NCBI GenBank assembly: GCA_037447455.1
Contig: JBBIGQ010000011.1
Location: forward strand, 10,891 to 74,890
DNA length: 64,000 bases
Origin: BPGX01 sp037447455
Lineage (GTDB): Bacteria; Bacteroidota; Bacteroidia; B-17B0; Aurantibacillaceae
Direction: 5' to 3'
The notes beneath the pieces are model-generated. The model did no database searches. It had not been told where the DNA came from and saw only the letters and a list, made by a program, of their open reading frames with translations. Positions 36,627 through 45,792 of this stretch are shown here, piece by piece (positions within the stretch are counted from its first letter, which is position 1; the number at the start of each line of letters is the position of its first letter). Position numbers and translations under genes: made by a program.

Positions 36627-37078
36627 TTTTTATCTTTAATTTTTGTGGCCTTTTCCATTCCTATAAACTCAAAGTGCTTCTTTAATTTATCGTTTTTACT
36701 AATTTTAATACTTCCTTCTATGTTCTCATTTTCAATTTTACAATTTAATAGTGTTTCTTCTTTATCATCATTAGTAAAAGATGCCTTTACTTCAAAATAT
36801 CTAACTTCTGTTTCAAGCACCGAATCTATGAATGTTGTATCTTTTTCAATCACATATTTCATCCAACCAATACTGAATTTATCATTTAAAAAATTACTAA
36901 ACACTTTTCTGTCTTTAAATTCTATTTCATCTTTTATAGTTTTGTTTGAAGCCACTCCATTTTTAATTTCAGTAATGTTAGTATTAAACGTTTTTTTATG
37001 CAATGGATCTTTGTCTTTATCCTTAAACACAGCGTAAATACTGCACACCACACTCACAAACAAAATTAATTTTTTCAT
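36623..37078 (-). CDS. Hypothetical exported protein cotranscribed with msrA
   Basis: A 151-residue protein, starting at ATG 37078 with signal peptide MKKLILFVSVVCSIYAV, followed by a Lys/Asp/Glu-rich beta-type mature domain (FKDRKVFSNFLNDKFSIGWM, then ENENIEGSIKISKND). I recognise no domain. Its stop overlaps the msrA start by 4 bases. The close link with msrA suggests a periplasmic role, perhaps in stress, but nothing in the sequence proves it. It is divergent from rarA. Confidence 0.6.
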   Translation of the reverse strand: MKKLILFVSVVCSIYAVFKDKDKDPLHKKTFNTNITEIKNGVASNKTIKDEIEFKDRKVFSNFLNDKFSIGWMKYVIEKDTTFIDSVLETEVRYFEVKASFTNDDKEETLLNCKIENENIEGSIKISKNDKLKKHFEFIGMEKATKIKDKK

Positions 37079-37128
37079 AGCACCTTTATTTTGGCATAAA
37101 TATAGTAAATTTAAAGCCAATAAAATTT

Positions 37129-38355
37129 ATGCAACCATTAGCAGAACGTTTGCGTCCTAAACAATGGAAAGATTTAATTGGTCAATCGCATCTTGTAGGT
37201 CCCAACGGAATATTGACAATTTTTTTACAACAAAATTTTATCCCATCAATGATACTATGGGGACCACCCGGCGTTGGTAAAACCAGCATTGCCTCGTTAA
37301 TTGCCAATGAATTGAATCGTCCCTTTTATTCATTATCCGCCATTAGTTCAGGAGTAAAAGATGTTAGAGAGATATTAGAAAAATCTGAAAAAAACTTATT
37401 CCTTCAAAAAAATAGCCCTATCGTATTCATTGATGAAATTCACCGATTTAATAAAACACAACAAGATGCTTTATTATCTGCCGTTGAAAAAGGAATTGTT
37501 ACACTTATAGGCGCTACTACCGAAAATCCATCTTTTGAATTAGTGCCTGCTTTGTTATCCAGAATGCAAGTATTTGTGCTGCATCATCTCCATAAAGACG
37601 AATTACTTCAATTACTAAACAAAGCCATAAAAGAAGATAGTGTTTTATCACAAAAATCAATTGTATTAAAAGAAACAGATGCCTTAATGGCGTTTAGTGG
37701 TGGCGATGCCAGAAAATTATTAAACGGATTAGAATACATTATACAACACTCTAATAACGCAACTATTGAAATAACTAATGATTTAACCCGATCGCTTTTA
37801 CAAAATTCTATTTTATACGACAAGAATGCGGAACAACATTACGAAGTTATTTCTGCTTTTATCAAATCAGTGCGTGGTTCGGACATTGATGCGGCTTTAT
37901 ATTGGCTTGCAGTAATGTTGAAGGGCGGCGAAGATACTTTATTCATTGCCCGTCGACTCATCATTTTGGCTGCAGAAGATATAGGACTTGCCAATCCCAA
38001 TGCACTTTTATTAGCCAATGCCTGTTTTGATGCAGTGCACAAAATCGGAATGCCCGAAGCACGAATTGTTTTATCTCAAACTACAATTTACTTAGCCCAA
38101 TCTCCCAAAAGCAATTCTGCTTATTTAGCCATAGATAAAGCTTTGGAATTTATTAATAAAAATGGCATTCAACCTGTACCGCTTCATCTTCGCAATGCTC
38201 CTACGCAACTCATGAAAGAGTTAAATTACAGTTTAGGATATAAATATCCTCACGATTATCCCAAGCATTTTATTGAACAACAATATCTTCCTGATTCTTT
38301 AACTAACATAAAATTTTTTACACCATCTGAAAATGACAAGATTTCAAAAAAATAA
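37129..38355 (+). CDS. rarA: Replication-associated recombination protein A (AAA+ ATPase)
   Basis: A 408-residue ATPase acting at stalled replication forks. Walker A is WGPPGVGKTSIA (residues 44-55), Walker B is IVFIDEIHRF (D102-E103), and sensor GATTENPSFELVPALLSRMQ follows. The C-terminal half (DALLLANACFDAVHKIG, then YPHDYP) is the RarA/MgsA-specific tetramerisation domain. The start MQPLAERLRPKQWKDLIGQ is standard. It is divergent from the msrA pair with about 50 bases between. Confidence 0.94.
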   Translation: MQPLAERLRPKQWKDLIGQSHLVGPNGILTIFLQQNFIPSMILWGPPGVGKTSIASLIANELNRPFYSLSAISSGVKDVREILEKSEKNLFLQKNSPIVFIDEIHRFNKTQQDALLSAVEKGIVTLIGATTENPSFELVPALLSRMQVFVLHHLHKDELLQLLNKAIKEDSVLSQKSIVLKETDALMAFSGGDARKLLNGLEYIIQHSNNATIEITNDLTRSLLQNSILYDKNAEQHYEVISAFIKSVRGSDIDAALYWLAVMLKGGEDTLFIARRLIILAAEDIGLANPNALLLANACFDAVHKIGMPEARIVLSQTTIYLAQSPKSNSAYLAIDKALEFINKNGIQPVPLHLRNAPTQLMKELNYSLGYKYPHDYPKHFIEQQYLPDSLTNIKFFTPSENDKISKK

Positions 38356-38409
38356 ATTTTTAATCTCATCGTTATCTTTGAATGTGTTTAATTCAACTGA
38401 ATTATCCTT

Positions 38410-38417
38410 TATATTTG
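38410..38417 (+). promoter_or_regulatory. -7 promoter element for porT
   Basis: TATATTTG matches TANNTTTG, 18 bases before the ATG at 38436, and supports that start over 38382. Confidence 0.5.
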
Positions 38418-38435
38418 CGTTTTTATCAAACCTTT

Positions 38436-39200
38436 ATGCTAAAAAATTTTTTATCTATAATATTTTTGACTTGTTTTAATTGGCACGTTTATTCCCAACA
38501 AAATGAAGGATCGGGTCAGAACCTGCCCAATTTTTATCACAATAAATTACATTTTGGTTTTACAATTGCTTTTAACTCCACCGATTTTCGCATTCATACC
38601 AAACCTATTATCCAACTACCCGATACTATCATTGATACCGTCCGGTATCAGATGAAAAATATCTATCACCGTTCAACGCCCGGTTTTGCTTTAGGAATTG
38701 TAGGTGATTTCCGATTGCACAATTATGTACGGCTCCGCTTTACCCCCAACATTAGCTTTGCATCCAGAAGTTTGCAATATCATTTGTATAACAAAAATGG
38801 TGATAGTTCTTTGGTATTTGAAAAGTCCGTTGAGTCAACATTTTTGATATTCCCTTTAGAAATAAAAATTCAATCCAAACGTGCTTTTAATTTCAGTGCG
38901 TATGTCATAGGCGGTGGTGGATATGCTATGGATCTGGCTGGGAATAAGAAATCACAAGGTACTTCTGGCAGTGGGAATGTTTTAGATAATAGTGTTGTAA
39001 GATTATATAGAGATGATTATTTTTATAGTGGTGGCGGTGGCGTTGATTTTTACCTGAAATACTTTAAGTTTGGATTAGAGATTAAAATTTTAGCAGGCAC
39101 TCGTAATTTACTCTATCAAAGAAATAACATCTTTTCTCAAAAAAGTATTGATAAAATCAATTCCAGAATGGTGGTATTTACGCTAACCTTTGAAGGGTAA
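38436..39200 (+). CDS. porT: Type IX secretion outer-membrane protein PorT
   Basis: A 254-residue barrel protein with signal peptide MLKNFLSIIFLTCFNWHVYSQ. After it, KLHFGFTIAFNSTDFRIH is close to the start motif of PorT/SprT, and the rest (LGIVGDFRLHNYVRLRFTPN, then FLIFPLEIKIQSKR and YVIGGGGYAMDLAG) fits the family barrel. PorT is needed for T9SS function in Porphyromonas and Flavobacterium. It is closely flanked by porG on the opposite strand (6 bases between stops), and lies about 6.7 kb from the T9SS core operon. Confidence 0.78.
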   Translation: MLKNFLSIIFLTCFNWHVYSQQNEGSGQNLPNFYHNKLHFGFTIAFNSTDFRIHTKPIIQLPDTIIDTVRYQMKNIYHRSTPGFALGIVGDFRLHNYVRLRFTPNISFASRSLQYHLYNKNGDSSLVFEKSVESTFLIFPLEIKIQSKRAFNFSAYVIGGGGYAMDLAGNKKSQGTSGSGNVLDNSVVRLYRDDYFYSGGGGVDFYLKYFKFGLEIKILAGTRNLLYQRNNIFSQKSIDKINSRMVVFTLTFEG

Positions 39201-39206
39201 ACGTTT

Positions 39207-40160
39207 CTAGAACTTACTTCTCAAGCGACTTCTACCTCTTTTATACTTGAAAACATAACCACCTTTTAATTGTATAGAGAAATAAGAATCTTTTTGTTTA
39301 GAGTCACCCCTTTGAGCTGGATTGCCTGCTGCATCAGGTTTAGAAAAACCAGGAATATTACCTAAACTTTTATCTGCCATCTCTGCCGACTTAGGTCCAT
39401 AAGCCGTTGCTAATTTTACCGGGTCATAATACGTAGTGCTCACGTCATCAATATAATCCGTAAATGTTTTTCTCCAGTTAACTTCAATGCCCACTGTCCA
39501 TTGTCTTTTAATGTACATATTCATTCCTATACCCATCGGAATAGCAATAGAGAAATTACTGTATTGTTTGGGACCACCCGGTAATCCTTGTCCTTCTGTG
39601 TGTAAGGGCCTTAAGGGTACCCATGCACCACTTTTATCTTGTCCCTTTGGATTATAGTAAAATCCACCTATACCAATAAATCCTACCCATTCTGTTTGAA
39701 TCCCTTTCATACGTCTACTAAAAGTTTTTTTAATACTATAACGACTAGTAACTCTATTTGCAAAATATGCAAACTCAATTCTTGCCGCTAATTCAAAAAT
39801 ATTCGACTTAAAATTTAAATTTCTCTCCTGCCGAAAAGGTTCTTTAGTAAATTTGTCATCTCCTTTTAAGATTAACCAATTAAACGTAGTAACAACATTT
39901 AACCATTTTTGAAGTTTATATTTATACCCTACCCCCATAGTTGTTCTCGTGATTTGAAAATCATAATCTACCGGTGAATAATCTGTACCAACTTTATCTA
40001 ATCCCCCCAAATCACCTAAAAATCCGGACATTCCCATTTGCACAAAAACTTCTTTTCGTATTTTTTTCCAGTCATTGGGTCGGAAAAAGTTCTGTGCCAT
40101 TGACACTTCAAAAAAACCGCCCACATAAAAAAATAAAAATAGCAAATAAAATTTATTCAT
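39207..40160 (-). CDS. porG: DUF6089/PorG-like outer-membrane protein (T9SS-associated)
   Basis: A 317-residue exported barrel protein. The ATG at 40160 (MNKFYLLFLFFYVGG) is chosen because a -7 element lies at 40179-40186 overlapping the alternative start. Conserved DUF6089 features include SGFLGDLGGLDKVG, LKGDDKF, SNIFELAARIEF, GGFYYNPKG with WVPLRPLHTEGQG, and FTDYIDDVSTTYYD. Family members include PorG of the T9SS outer-membrane complex. The assignment to PorG itself rather than a paralogue is not certain. Confidence 0.7.
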   Translation of the reverse strand: MNKFYLLFLFFYVGGFFEVSMAQNFFRPNDWKKIRKEVFVQMGMSGFLGDLGGLDKVGTDYSPVDYDFQITRTTMGVGYKYKLQKWLNVVTTFNWLILKGDDKFTKEPFRQERNLNFKSNIFELAARIEFAYFANRVTSRYSIKKTFSRRMKGIQTEWVGFIGIGGFYYNPKGQDKSGAWVPLRPLHTEGQGLPGGPKQYSNFSIAIPMGIGMNMYIKRQWTVGIEVNWRKTFTDYIDDVSTTYYDPVKLATAYGPKSAEMADKSLGNIPGFSKPDAAGNPAQRGDSKQKDSYFSIQLKGGYVFKYKRGRSRLRSKF

Positions 40161-40178
40161 GATTAGTTTTTTGGCGTT

Positions 40179-40186
40179 CAAATGTA
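40179..40186 (-). promoter_or_regulatory. -7 promoter element for the porG-like gene
   Basis: The minus strand reads TACATTTG, matching TANNTTTG, 18 bases before the ATG at 40160. Confidence 0.5.
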
Positions 40187-40216
40187 CATAATTTTTTTAC
40201 TAAAAAATACAATTTG

Positions 40217-41371
40217 TTAATTTTTTAATAAATGGATAACATAAGCAGATCTTTCAAGTGTTTCTTCTTTTTTGGCAAAGCAAAATCGCAATAAATGATA
40301 ATCCTTTTTGTTGTGATAAAACACAGACATGGGAATAGATGCTATTTTATACCTTTCTATTAACTCAACCACAAACTCTGTATCACTTTTTCTACTGAGT
40401 TCAGAATAATCTAATAACACAAAATAAGTGCCGGCTGGTGGAATTATTCTAAATCCAGAAAATTGTATAAGCGATAAAAAATAATCTCGCTTTTTTTGAT
40501 AAAATGTTTTGAGTGTCAAATAATTCTTCTGATCACTTAAATATTCCGCAATTGTTTTTTGTAAAGGCTGGTTCACTGCAAAAACCAAATATTGATGTAC
40601 TTTTCTTAATACATTCATAATTTTTGCCGGTGCAACAAGATAACCTATTTTCCATCCAGTCGTGTGAATAGTTTTTCCAAAAGAAGACACCATAATAGAT
40701 CTCTCAAAAAGCACATCATATTTTAATACCGATTCGTGCTGCCTGCCATCAAAAATAATGTGTTCATATACTTCATCACTCAAGATTATTATGTTGGTAT
40801 CCCTTGTAACATCCATTAAGCATTGCAGATCACCTTTACTCAATACGCTCCCCGTAGGATTATGTGGTGAATTAATAATAATCATTTTGGTTTTAGAAGA
40901 AATTTTATCTTTCACTTCATTCCAATCAATACTAAAATTCGGATATTTTAATTCACAATACACAGGGATACCACCATTGACAATAACAGCTGGTGCATAA
41001 CAATCGTACGCCGGTTCAAAAAGAATAACCTCGTCTCCTGCTGAAACAAAACTTGCAATGGCTGTGTAAATGGCTTGTGTGGCTCCCGCTGTAACAGTGA
41101 TTTCTGTATCCGGATTAAGTTTTCTATTGTAACAATTTAAAACAATATCTCTTATTATCTCTCTCAATTCAATACAACCCGGCATTGGTGCATACTGCTG
41201 AAAAGAAGAAGAAAAATATCTTTTTGCTATTTCCAAAAGCATTGGATCGGGCTCAAAGTCAGGGAAACCTTGAGATAAATTAATCGCATTGTGCTTTTGA
41301 GCCAATGCACTCATCACCGTAAAAATAGTCGTCCCAAAATGTTCTAATTTATCTTTTAACAATACACTCAT
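40217..41371 (-). CDS. PLP-dependent aminotransferase, methionine/kynurenine type (YbdL-like)
   Basis: A 384-residue fold-type I aminotransferase. INLSQGFPDFEPDPMLLEIA and the QYAPMPGCIELREIIRDIV region are typical of methionine aminotransferases and kynurenine aminotransferases. The PLP Lys lies in SSFGKTIHTTGWKIGYLVAP, with VTAGATQAIYTAI and NSPHNPTGSVL also present. Its start overlaps the bioB stop by 4 bases. It is not BioA or BioF by motif, so the linkage to biotin synthesis may be only transcriptional. Confidence 0.85.
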   Translation of the reverse strand: MSVLLKDKLEHFGTTIFTVMSALAQKHNAINLSQGFPDFEPDPMLLEIAKRYFSSSFQQYAPMPGCIELREIIRDIVLNCYNRKLNPDTEITVTAGATQAIYTAIASFVSAGDEVILFEPAYDCYAPAVIVNGGIPVYCELKYPNFSIDWNEVKDKISSKTKMIIINSPHNPTGSVLSKGDLQCLMDVTRDTNIIILSDEVYEHIIFDGRQHESVLKYDVLFERSIMVSSFGKTIHTTGWKIGYLVAPAKIMNVLRKVHQYLVFAVNQPLQKTIAEYLSDQKNYLTLKTFYQKKRDYFLSLIQFSGFRIIPPAGTYFVLLDYSELSRKSDTEFVVELIERYKIASIPMSVFYHNKKDYHLLRFCFAKKEETLERSAYVIHLLKN

Positions 41372-42336
41372 GCTTGTACAACTTTTTCCTGATAAACAGA
41401 AGGTTTAGGATTAAGTCCTAATATCTCAAACAGCCACTTATCCTGATTAAAATCATTATTAGGTGTGGTCAACAATTTTTCTCCTGCAAAAATAGAGTTT
41501 GCCCCAGCTATAAAGCACAATGTCTGAGCTTCAGCAGATAATTCAATTCTTCCGGCAGACAAACGCACCATTGATTTTGGCAATACGATTCTTGTAGTAG
41601 CAATCACCCTTACAAGTTCCCAAACAGAAACTTTTGGTTGATTTTCCAAAGGCGTACCTTTCACCGGAACCAGAGTATTTATCGGAACAGATTCTGGATG
41701 TGGATTTAATAAATTTAAAGTGTACAACATATTTATTCTATCTTCTTCACCTTCTCCCATTCCGATAATTCCACCAGAACATATTGTTAGTCCTGCTTTC
41801 CTGACATTTTTCAGAGTATTTAATCTATCTTGATAATTTCGGGTAGTGATTATTTTATTGTAATATTCTTCGGATGTGTCAATGTTGTGATTGTAGGCAT
41901 AGAGTCCTGCTTCGGCTAATTTTTTTGCTTGCTCTTCATTAATCATGCCAAATGTTGCACATACTTCTAATCCTTCATTTGCAATCATTCGCACCATTTC
42001 TAACACTTTATCAAAATCTTTGTTATTGCGAACTTCCCTCCACGCAGCCCCTAAACACAAACGACTGATACCATTTTCTTTAGCATAATCAATTTGTCTC
42101 ATCAACTCCTCTGGTTCCATTAATTTATATACCTTAATTTCTGTTTGATACTTTGCCGACTGTGGACAATACGCACAATCTTCCGGACATCCGCCGGTTT
42201 TAATAGACACTAACGAGCTGATCTGAACTTCCCGCACATTAAAATTTTGCCTATGAATCTCTGCTGCACGATGTATTAATTCTATTAAAGGTAAATTATA
42301 AATGACTTTAATTTCTTCTTTTGATAATGGCTGCAT
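41368..42336 (-). CDS. bioB: Biotin synthase (radical SAM)
   Basis: A 322-residue enzyme inserting sulfur into dethiobiotin. The radical SAM cysteines are C50, C54 and C57 in KTGGCPEDCAYCPQSAKY. The auxiliary cluster region includes CLGAAWREVRNNKDF, CATFGMINEEQA and YNHNIDTSEEYY. The C-terminal VRLSAGRIELS and GANSIFAGEKLLTTPN are canonical. It overlaps the aminotransferase downstream. No other bio genes are present. The upstream gap of about 110 bases has no clear BirA-type operator. Confidence 0.96.
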   Translation of the reverse strand: MQPLSKEEIKVIYNLPLIELIHRAAEIHRQNFNVREVQISSLVSIKTGGCPEDCAYCPQSAKYQTEIKVYKLMEPEELMRQIDYAKENGISRLCLGAAWREVRNNKDFDKVLEMVRMIANEGLEVCATFGMINEEQAKKLAEAGLYAYNHNIDTSEEYYNKIITTRNYQDRLNTLKNVRKAGLTICSGGIIGMGEGEEDRINMLYTLNLLNPHPESVPINTLVPVKGTPLENQPKVSVWELVRVIATTRIVLPKSMVRLSAGRIELSAEAQTLCFIAGANSIFAGEKLLTTPNNDFNQDKWLFEILGLNPKPSVYQEKVVQA

Positions 42337-42448
42337 AATTATTTTATTTTAATATGTTTATCTTTTGTTTTATTTTGTGTTAATAAAAGATGCTTCTCTT
42401 CTTTTGAAAAATTTTCTTCTGATTGTTTCCCGAATATTCCTGTTGAAA

Positions 42449-42943
42449 TTATGTTATTTCTTCGTAGTAATCAATCATAACCCCATCTAATGGATGTACC
42501 TGAATAAGTCGCTTCTCGCTGTTTTCAAATTCCAGTATGATTTCATCACATAAATAATGTTGTGTTTCTTTGTCTTTTGATAACCGAACTTTGGTAAGCT
42601 TGGTATTTACCACATCCTTCCATATTTCCGTAGCATTGGCACTTACTCTAAACAACTTGATTTTTCCTCCAAATTCTTTTTCTAGTAATGCCTTTTCTTC
42701 TTCAAAATGATAGTGAATAGACATTAACCCTTCTTGTGCTTCATTGCCGGTCAAAACAATAGTATTCCCATCTGAAAAAACAAATTCTATAGCGTCTATC
42801 ACATCCACCGGTTCTTTAGGATTAACAGCATTTAACCACAGGTAACAAATAACCTCTGATAAAATTTTACCTTGTACAGCCACCAGTTCATTTAAAGTTC
42901 TATTATCAATGATATTGAATTTACCAGATTTTGAAGTATTCAT
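42449..42943 (-). CDS. Conserved hypothetical cytoplasmic protein next to serC
   Basis: A 164-residue soluble protein: no signal or membrane segment, acidic overall. It contains DAIEFVFSDGNTIVLTGNEA, then LSKDKETQHYLCDEIILEFE, and ends DGVMIDYYEEIT, an alternating beta pattern. I do not recognise the family. It starts 9 bases after serC on the same strand and is separated from bioB by 112 bases, so it probably belongs to the serC transcript. Confidence 0.6.
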   Translation of the reverse strand: MNTSKSGKFNIIDNRTLNELVAVQGKILSEVICYLWLNAVNPKEPVDVIDAIEFVFSDGNTIVLTGNEAQEGLMSIHYHFEEEKALLEKEFGGKIKLFRVSANATEIWKDVVNTKLTKVRLSKDKETQHYLCDEIILEFENSEKRLIQVHPLDGVMIDYYEEIT

Positions 42944-42952
42944 AGCACGCCC

Positions 42953-44047
42953 TTATGCAAATTTTCTCTCAAATTCTTTCATCACATCTATCAACACCTT
43001 CACACTTTCAACCGGCAACGCATTATACAATGATGCTCTGTATCCTCCTACATCTCTGTATCCTCTGATACCACTAATGTTTGCTTCTTTCCATAGTTTG
43101 TCAAATTCATTCTCTAAAGATTCATTTTTCAAACGGAAACAAACATTCATTGTGCTTCTGTCTTCCTCACTTGTCACCGTTCTTTCAAATAGTGCATTTC
43201 TGTCAATTTCTTCATATAATAATCTTGCTTTCTCGTTGTTCATTTTTTCAATAGCGGACACACCACCTATTTTTTTCAACCATCTTAATGTAAGCAATAC
43301 GACATACACAGGAAATACCGGTGGTGTATTAAACATACTGCCTGCTTTTATATGTGTTCTGTAATCCAGCATAGTTAATAATCCTGTTTTACTTTTTTCT
43401 GCAAAATCTTTTCGTATCATAACCATAGTTGCCCCGGCGGACCCCATATTTTTCTGCGCACCGGCGTAAATCAAATCAAATTGCCGGGCGTCTACTTTTC
43501 TTGAAAAAATATCGGATGACATATCACAAACTAATGGCACACGCACCTTTGGAAATTCTTTGTACTGTGTTCCATAAATAGTATTGTTAGAGGTAATATG
43601 CAAATAATCCAAATCATCCGGCACAATGTAATCTTTCGGTATATAACCAAATTTCTTGTCTTCTGAGGATGCTACAACCAACGTATTTCCCACTTTTTGT
43701 GCTTCTTTAATGGCCTTGCTCGCCCAAACGCCAGTATTGATATAGCCCGCTTTCGTTCTCAAAAAATTATACGGTACCATGGCAAATTGCAAACTTGCAC
43801 CGCCGCCTAAATAAATTACCTCATATTCATCAGAACTTACTTCAAAATGTTCTAAAACAAGATGTCGTGCTTCTTCCATTACTTTTTCATAGTTCTTGCT
43901 TCGGTGTGAAATTTCTAAAAGTGATAAATTCAAATTGTCAAAGTTAATACACGCCTCTGCCGCTTCTCTTAAAACTTCTTCCGGCAGTATTCCGGGACCG
44001 GCACTAAAATTATGCACTTTTACTTTTTTTGAAACATTTGTTAGCAT
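42953..44047 (-). CDS. serC: Phosphoserine aminotransferase
   Basis: A 364-residue PLP enzyme converting 3-phosphohydroxypyruvate to phosphoserine (serine and pyridoxine synthesis). The ATG at 44047 (MLTNVSKKVKVHNFSAGPG) is supported by a -7 element just upstream and avoids overlap with the 44086 gene. HNFSAGPGILPEEVL is the hallmark start. The PLP Lys is in YAGAQKNMGSAGATMV. MFNTPPVFPVYVVLLTL and SLYNALPVESV are characteristic of SerC. An unknown gene follows. Confidence 0.95.
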   Translation of the reverse strand: MLTNVSKKVKVHNFSAGPGILPEEVLREAAEACINFDNLNLSLLEISHRSKNYEKVMEEARHLVLEHFEVSSDEYEVIYLGGGASLQFAMVPYNFLRTKAGYINTGVWASKAIKEAQKVGNTLVVASSEDKKFGYIPKDYIVPDDLDYLHITSNNTIYGTQYKEFPKVRVPLVCDMSSDIFSRKVDARQFDLIYAGAQKNMGSAGATMVMIRKDFAEKSKTGLLTMLDYRTHIKAGSMFNTPPVFPVYVVLLTLRWLKKIGGVSAIEKMNNEKARLLYEEIDRNALFERTVTSEEDRSTMNVCFRLKNESLENEFDKLWKEANISGIRGYRDVGGYRASLYNALPVESVKVLIDVMKEFERKFA

Positions 44048-44062
44048 ACAAAAATTTTTGCT

Positions 44063-44070
44063 CAAAGGTA
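44063..44070 (-). promoter_or_regulatory. -7 promoter element for serC
   Basis: The minus strand reads TACCTTTG, matching TANNTTTG, 15 bases before the ATG at 44047. Confidence 0.5.
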
Positions 44071-44085
44071 GTAAATTATTTAGCA

Positions 44086-44853
44086 TCAGTTTTTGGTAGG
44101 ATTTTTCTTGTAATACCATCCTGGTTTAGTTTGATTCCCCTTAAACGCAGTGCTGAAATAAAAACTGATCTTTATTCCTACAATCATACTCTGTTCACGA
44201 TATTCTGCATACACATCACAGCCCATTCCAAGGTCATATTTGAACTTATAATACCCTTGAATAGAGGAATAATAATTCATCCCAAAATAGTTGTTTTGAA
44301 TTGTATAAGAAGAATCTGTCGTGATTTTTCCGTTTACATAAAACGTTTCATCTTTATAACCACCGCCGTATGTTACACCAATTGGATTCAATATAAAAAC
44401 AAATTTTAATCCTTCTGATTTTATGACAAAAGGCGAAAAATAAAAATTAAAATAACTTACCACAAGATCTTTTTTATTTGGATAAACTATTGTTTCTCTC
44501 CCCTTTAATCGGGTTAATCCTATTTGAATATAGCACTCTCTGAAAGCATGAAAGTTGAAATTTAATGACAAGCCATTCATAAAGCGATGTAGAGTATTAG
44601 AGGTAAAATACCCCGTACCTAAAGTGGCAAAGCCGGCATTCAGCTTATAGATTTTATTATCATATAAAATTTTTTTAGGAACACTGTCTATAAAAATTGT
44701 ATCTACTTTATGCTCTTGCTGCGCAAAAAAAACGAATGCAAACTGAAACTGGAGCACAAAAATCCCAATCCTCAACCAACAACGTTTATTATTCCAATGA
44801 AATTTCAATTTTTTTTGAACGCAAAGTAAATAAACAATTAGCATAAACACCAA
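44086..44853 (-). CDS. Putative outer-membrane beta-barrel protein after ung
   Basis: A protein of up to 255 residues with an unusually long N-terminus: the likely signal is LRIGIFVLQFQFAFVFFAQ (about residues 27-45), preceded by a basic segment and overlapping the end of ung by 16 bases. The mature part has alternating aromatic/charged strands (LSLNFNFHAFRECYIQIGLT, then VVSYFNFYFSPFVIKSEG) and MGCDVYAEYREQSMIVGIK, as in small outer-membrane barrels. The function is unknown. The true start may be internal to the frame given. Confidence 0.55.
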   Translation of the reverse strand: MVFMLIVYLLCVQKKLKFHWNNKRCWLRIGIFVLQFQFAFVFFAQQEHKVDTIFIDSVPKKILYDNKIYKLNAGFATLGTGYFTSNTLHRFMNGLSLNFNFHAFRECYIQIGLTRLKGRETIVYPNKKDLVVSYFNFYFSPFVIKSEGLKFVFILNPIGVTYGGGYKDETFYVNGKITTDSSYTIQNNYFGMNYYSSIQGYYKFKYDLGMGCDVYAEYREQSMIVGIKISFYFSTAFKGNQTKPGWYYKKNPTKN

Positions 44854-45533
44854 TCAATAGGTTCAATACCTTTGTTTTTCAGATACTCATTTGCTTTGCT
44901 GAAGTGACGGCAACCCAAAAACCCCGTCCTTGCTAATGGTGAAGGATGAGAAGCCGTAAGAATCAAATGTTTGTTTTTATCTATCAAAGCCATTTTTCCC
45001 ATTGCCCACTTTCCCCAAAGCATAAATACCACATTTTGTTTCCAATCAGAAATAGCTTTAATACTTGCATCTGTAAATTTTTCCCAACCGATATTCCTAT
45101 GGCTCCCCGGCTGATTTCTTCTAACAGTGAGAGAAGTATTCAGTAAAAAAACTCCTTGCAAAGCCCACTTCTCAAGATTCCCATTTTTGGGTATAGGACA
45201 ACCCAGGTCGTCATGCAATTCTTTGAAAATATTCTGCAAGGAAGGCGGAATTTTTATCCCATCGTTTACAGAAAAACACAAACCATTCGCTTCACCCGGA
45301 TTATGATAAGGATCTTGCCCTAATATCACTGCTTTTACTTTATCAAAAGGTGTATAATTAAAAGCCGCAAAAATTCTGTTGCCCGGCGGATAAATCTCGT
45401 AAGTTTGTTTTTCTTGTAACAATAGTTTTTTTAATTCAATAAAATACACAGTTTGAAATTCTTTTTCCAAAACCTTTTTCCAACTTCCTTCTATCTTAGG
45501 AGTAATCTGAAACGAGGTATTCATCTCTGTCAT
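44838..45533 (-). CDS. ung: Uracil-DNA glycosylase
   Basis: A 231-residue base-excision repair enzyme removing uracil from DNA. AVILGQDPYHNPGEANGLCF contains the catalytic Asp and water-activating motif. PPSLQNIFKELHDDLG and VFLLNTSLTVRRNQPGSH follow, then LTASHPSPLARTGFLGCRHF with the catalytic His loop. I start at ATG 45533; ATGs at 45554 and 45524 are alternatives. It overlaps the next gene by 16 bases. It is divergent from the small lipoprotein at 45625. Confidence 0.95.
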   Translation of the reverse strand: MTEMNTSFQITPKIEGSWKKVLEKEFQTVYFIELKKLLLQEKQTYEIYPPGNRIFAAFNYTPFDKVKAVILGQDPYHNPGEANGLCFSVNDGIKIPPSLQNIFKELHDDLGCPIPKNGNLEKWALQGVFLLNTSLTVRRNQPGSHRNIGWEKFTDASIKAISDWKQNVVFMLWGKWAMGKMALIDKNKHLILTASHPSPLARTGFLGCRHFSKANEYLKNKGIEPIDWCLC

Positions 45534-45567
45534 AAAAATTACCGATTTTTGCAAAATTGAAAAAAAA

Positions 45568-45599
45568 TTTGCTCATTATTTTTATTCTCTTTACTTTTG
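45568..45599 (+). promoter_or_regulatory. Full promoter upstream of the T9SS core region
   Basis: TTTG at 45568-45571 and TACTTTTG at 45592-45599 are separated by 20 bases, a good match to the Bacteroidota -33/-7 promoter (TTTG, about 19-20 bases, TANNTTTG). It lies 25 bases before the small lipoprotein ATG at 45625 and may also feed the T9SS operon. Confidence 0.65.
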
Positions 45600-45624
45600 T
45601 ACTCTCAAATTAAAATTTTTCACC

Positions 45625-45768
45625 ATGAAAAAACTACTTTCTTATTTTACTGTTTTGTGTTTTCTTATGGCAGGAACTCAACTCACTTCTTGCAAATCCC
45701 ACGAAAAGTGCCCCGCATACTCTAAAACACAAAGCCCCACCTCAGATAACAACATTAAAAATGTTTAA
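45625..45768 (+). CDS. Very small lipoprotein upstream of the T9SS operon
   Basis: A 47-residue product. MKKLLSYFTVLCFLMAG is a signal, with lipobox LTSC at about residues 20-23, and a tail of about 25 residues (KSHEKCPAYSKTQSP). Tiny lipoproteins containing a KCPAY-type motif occur in Bacteroidota, and I recall no assigned function. It has a strong promoter and lies 89 bases before porP, so it could be part of the T9SS transcript. Short, but the signal peptide and promoter make it credible. Confidence 0.65.
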   Translation: MKKLLSYFTVLCFLMAGTQLTSCKSHEKCPAYSKTQSPTSDNNIKNV

Positions 45769-45792
45769 TTTTTTCCACATTCTTTTTTGGAA

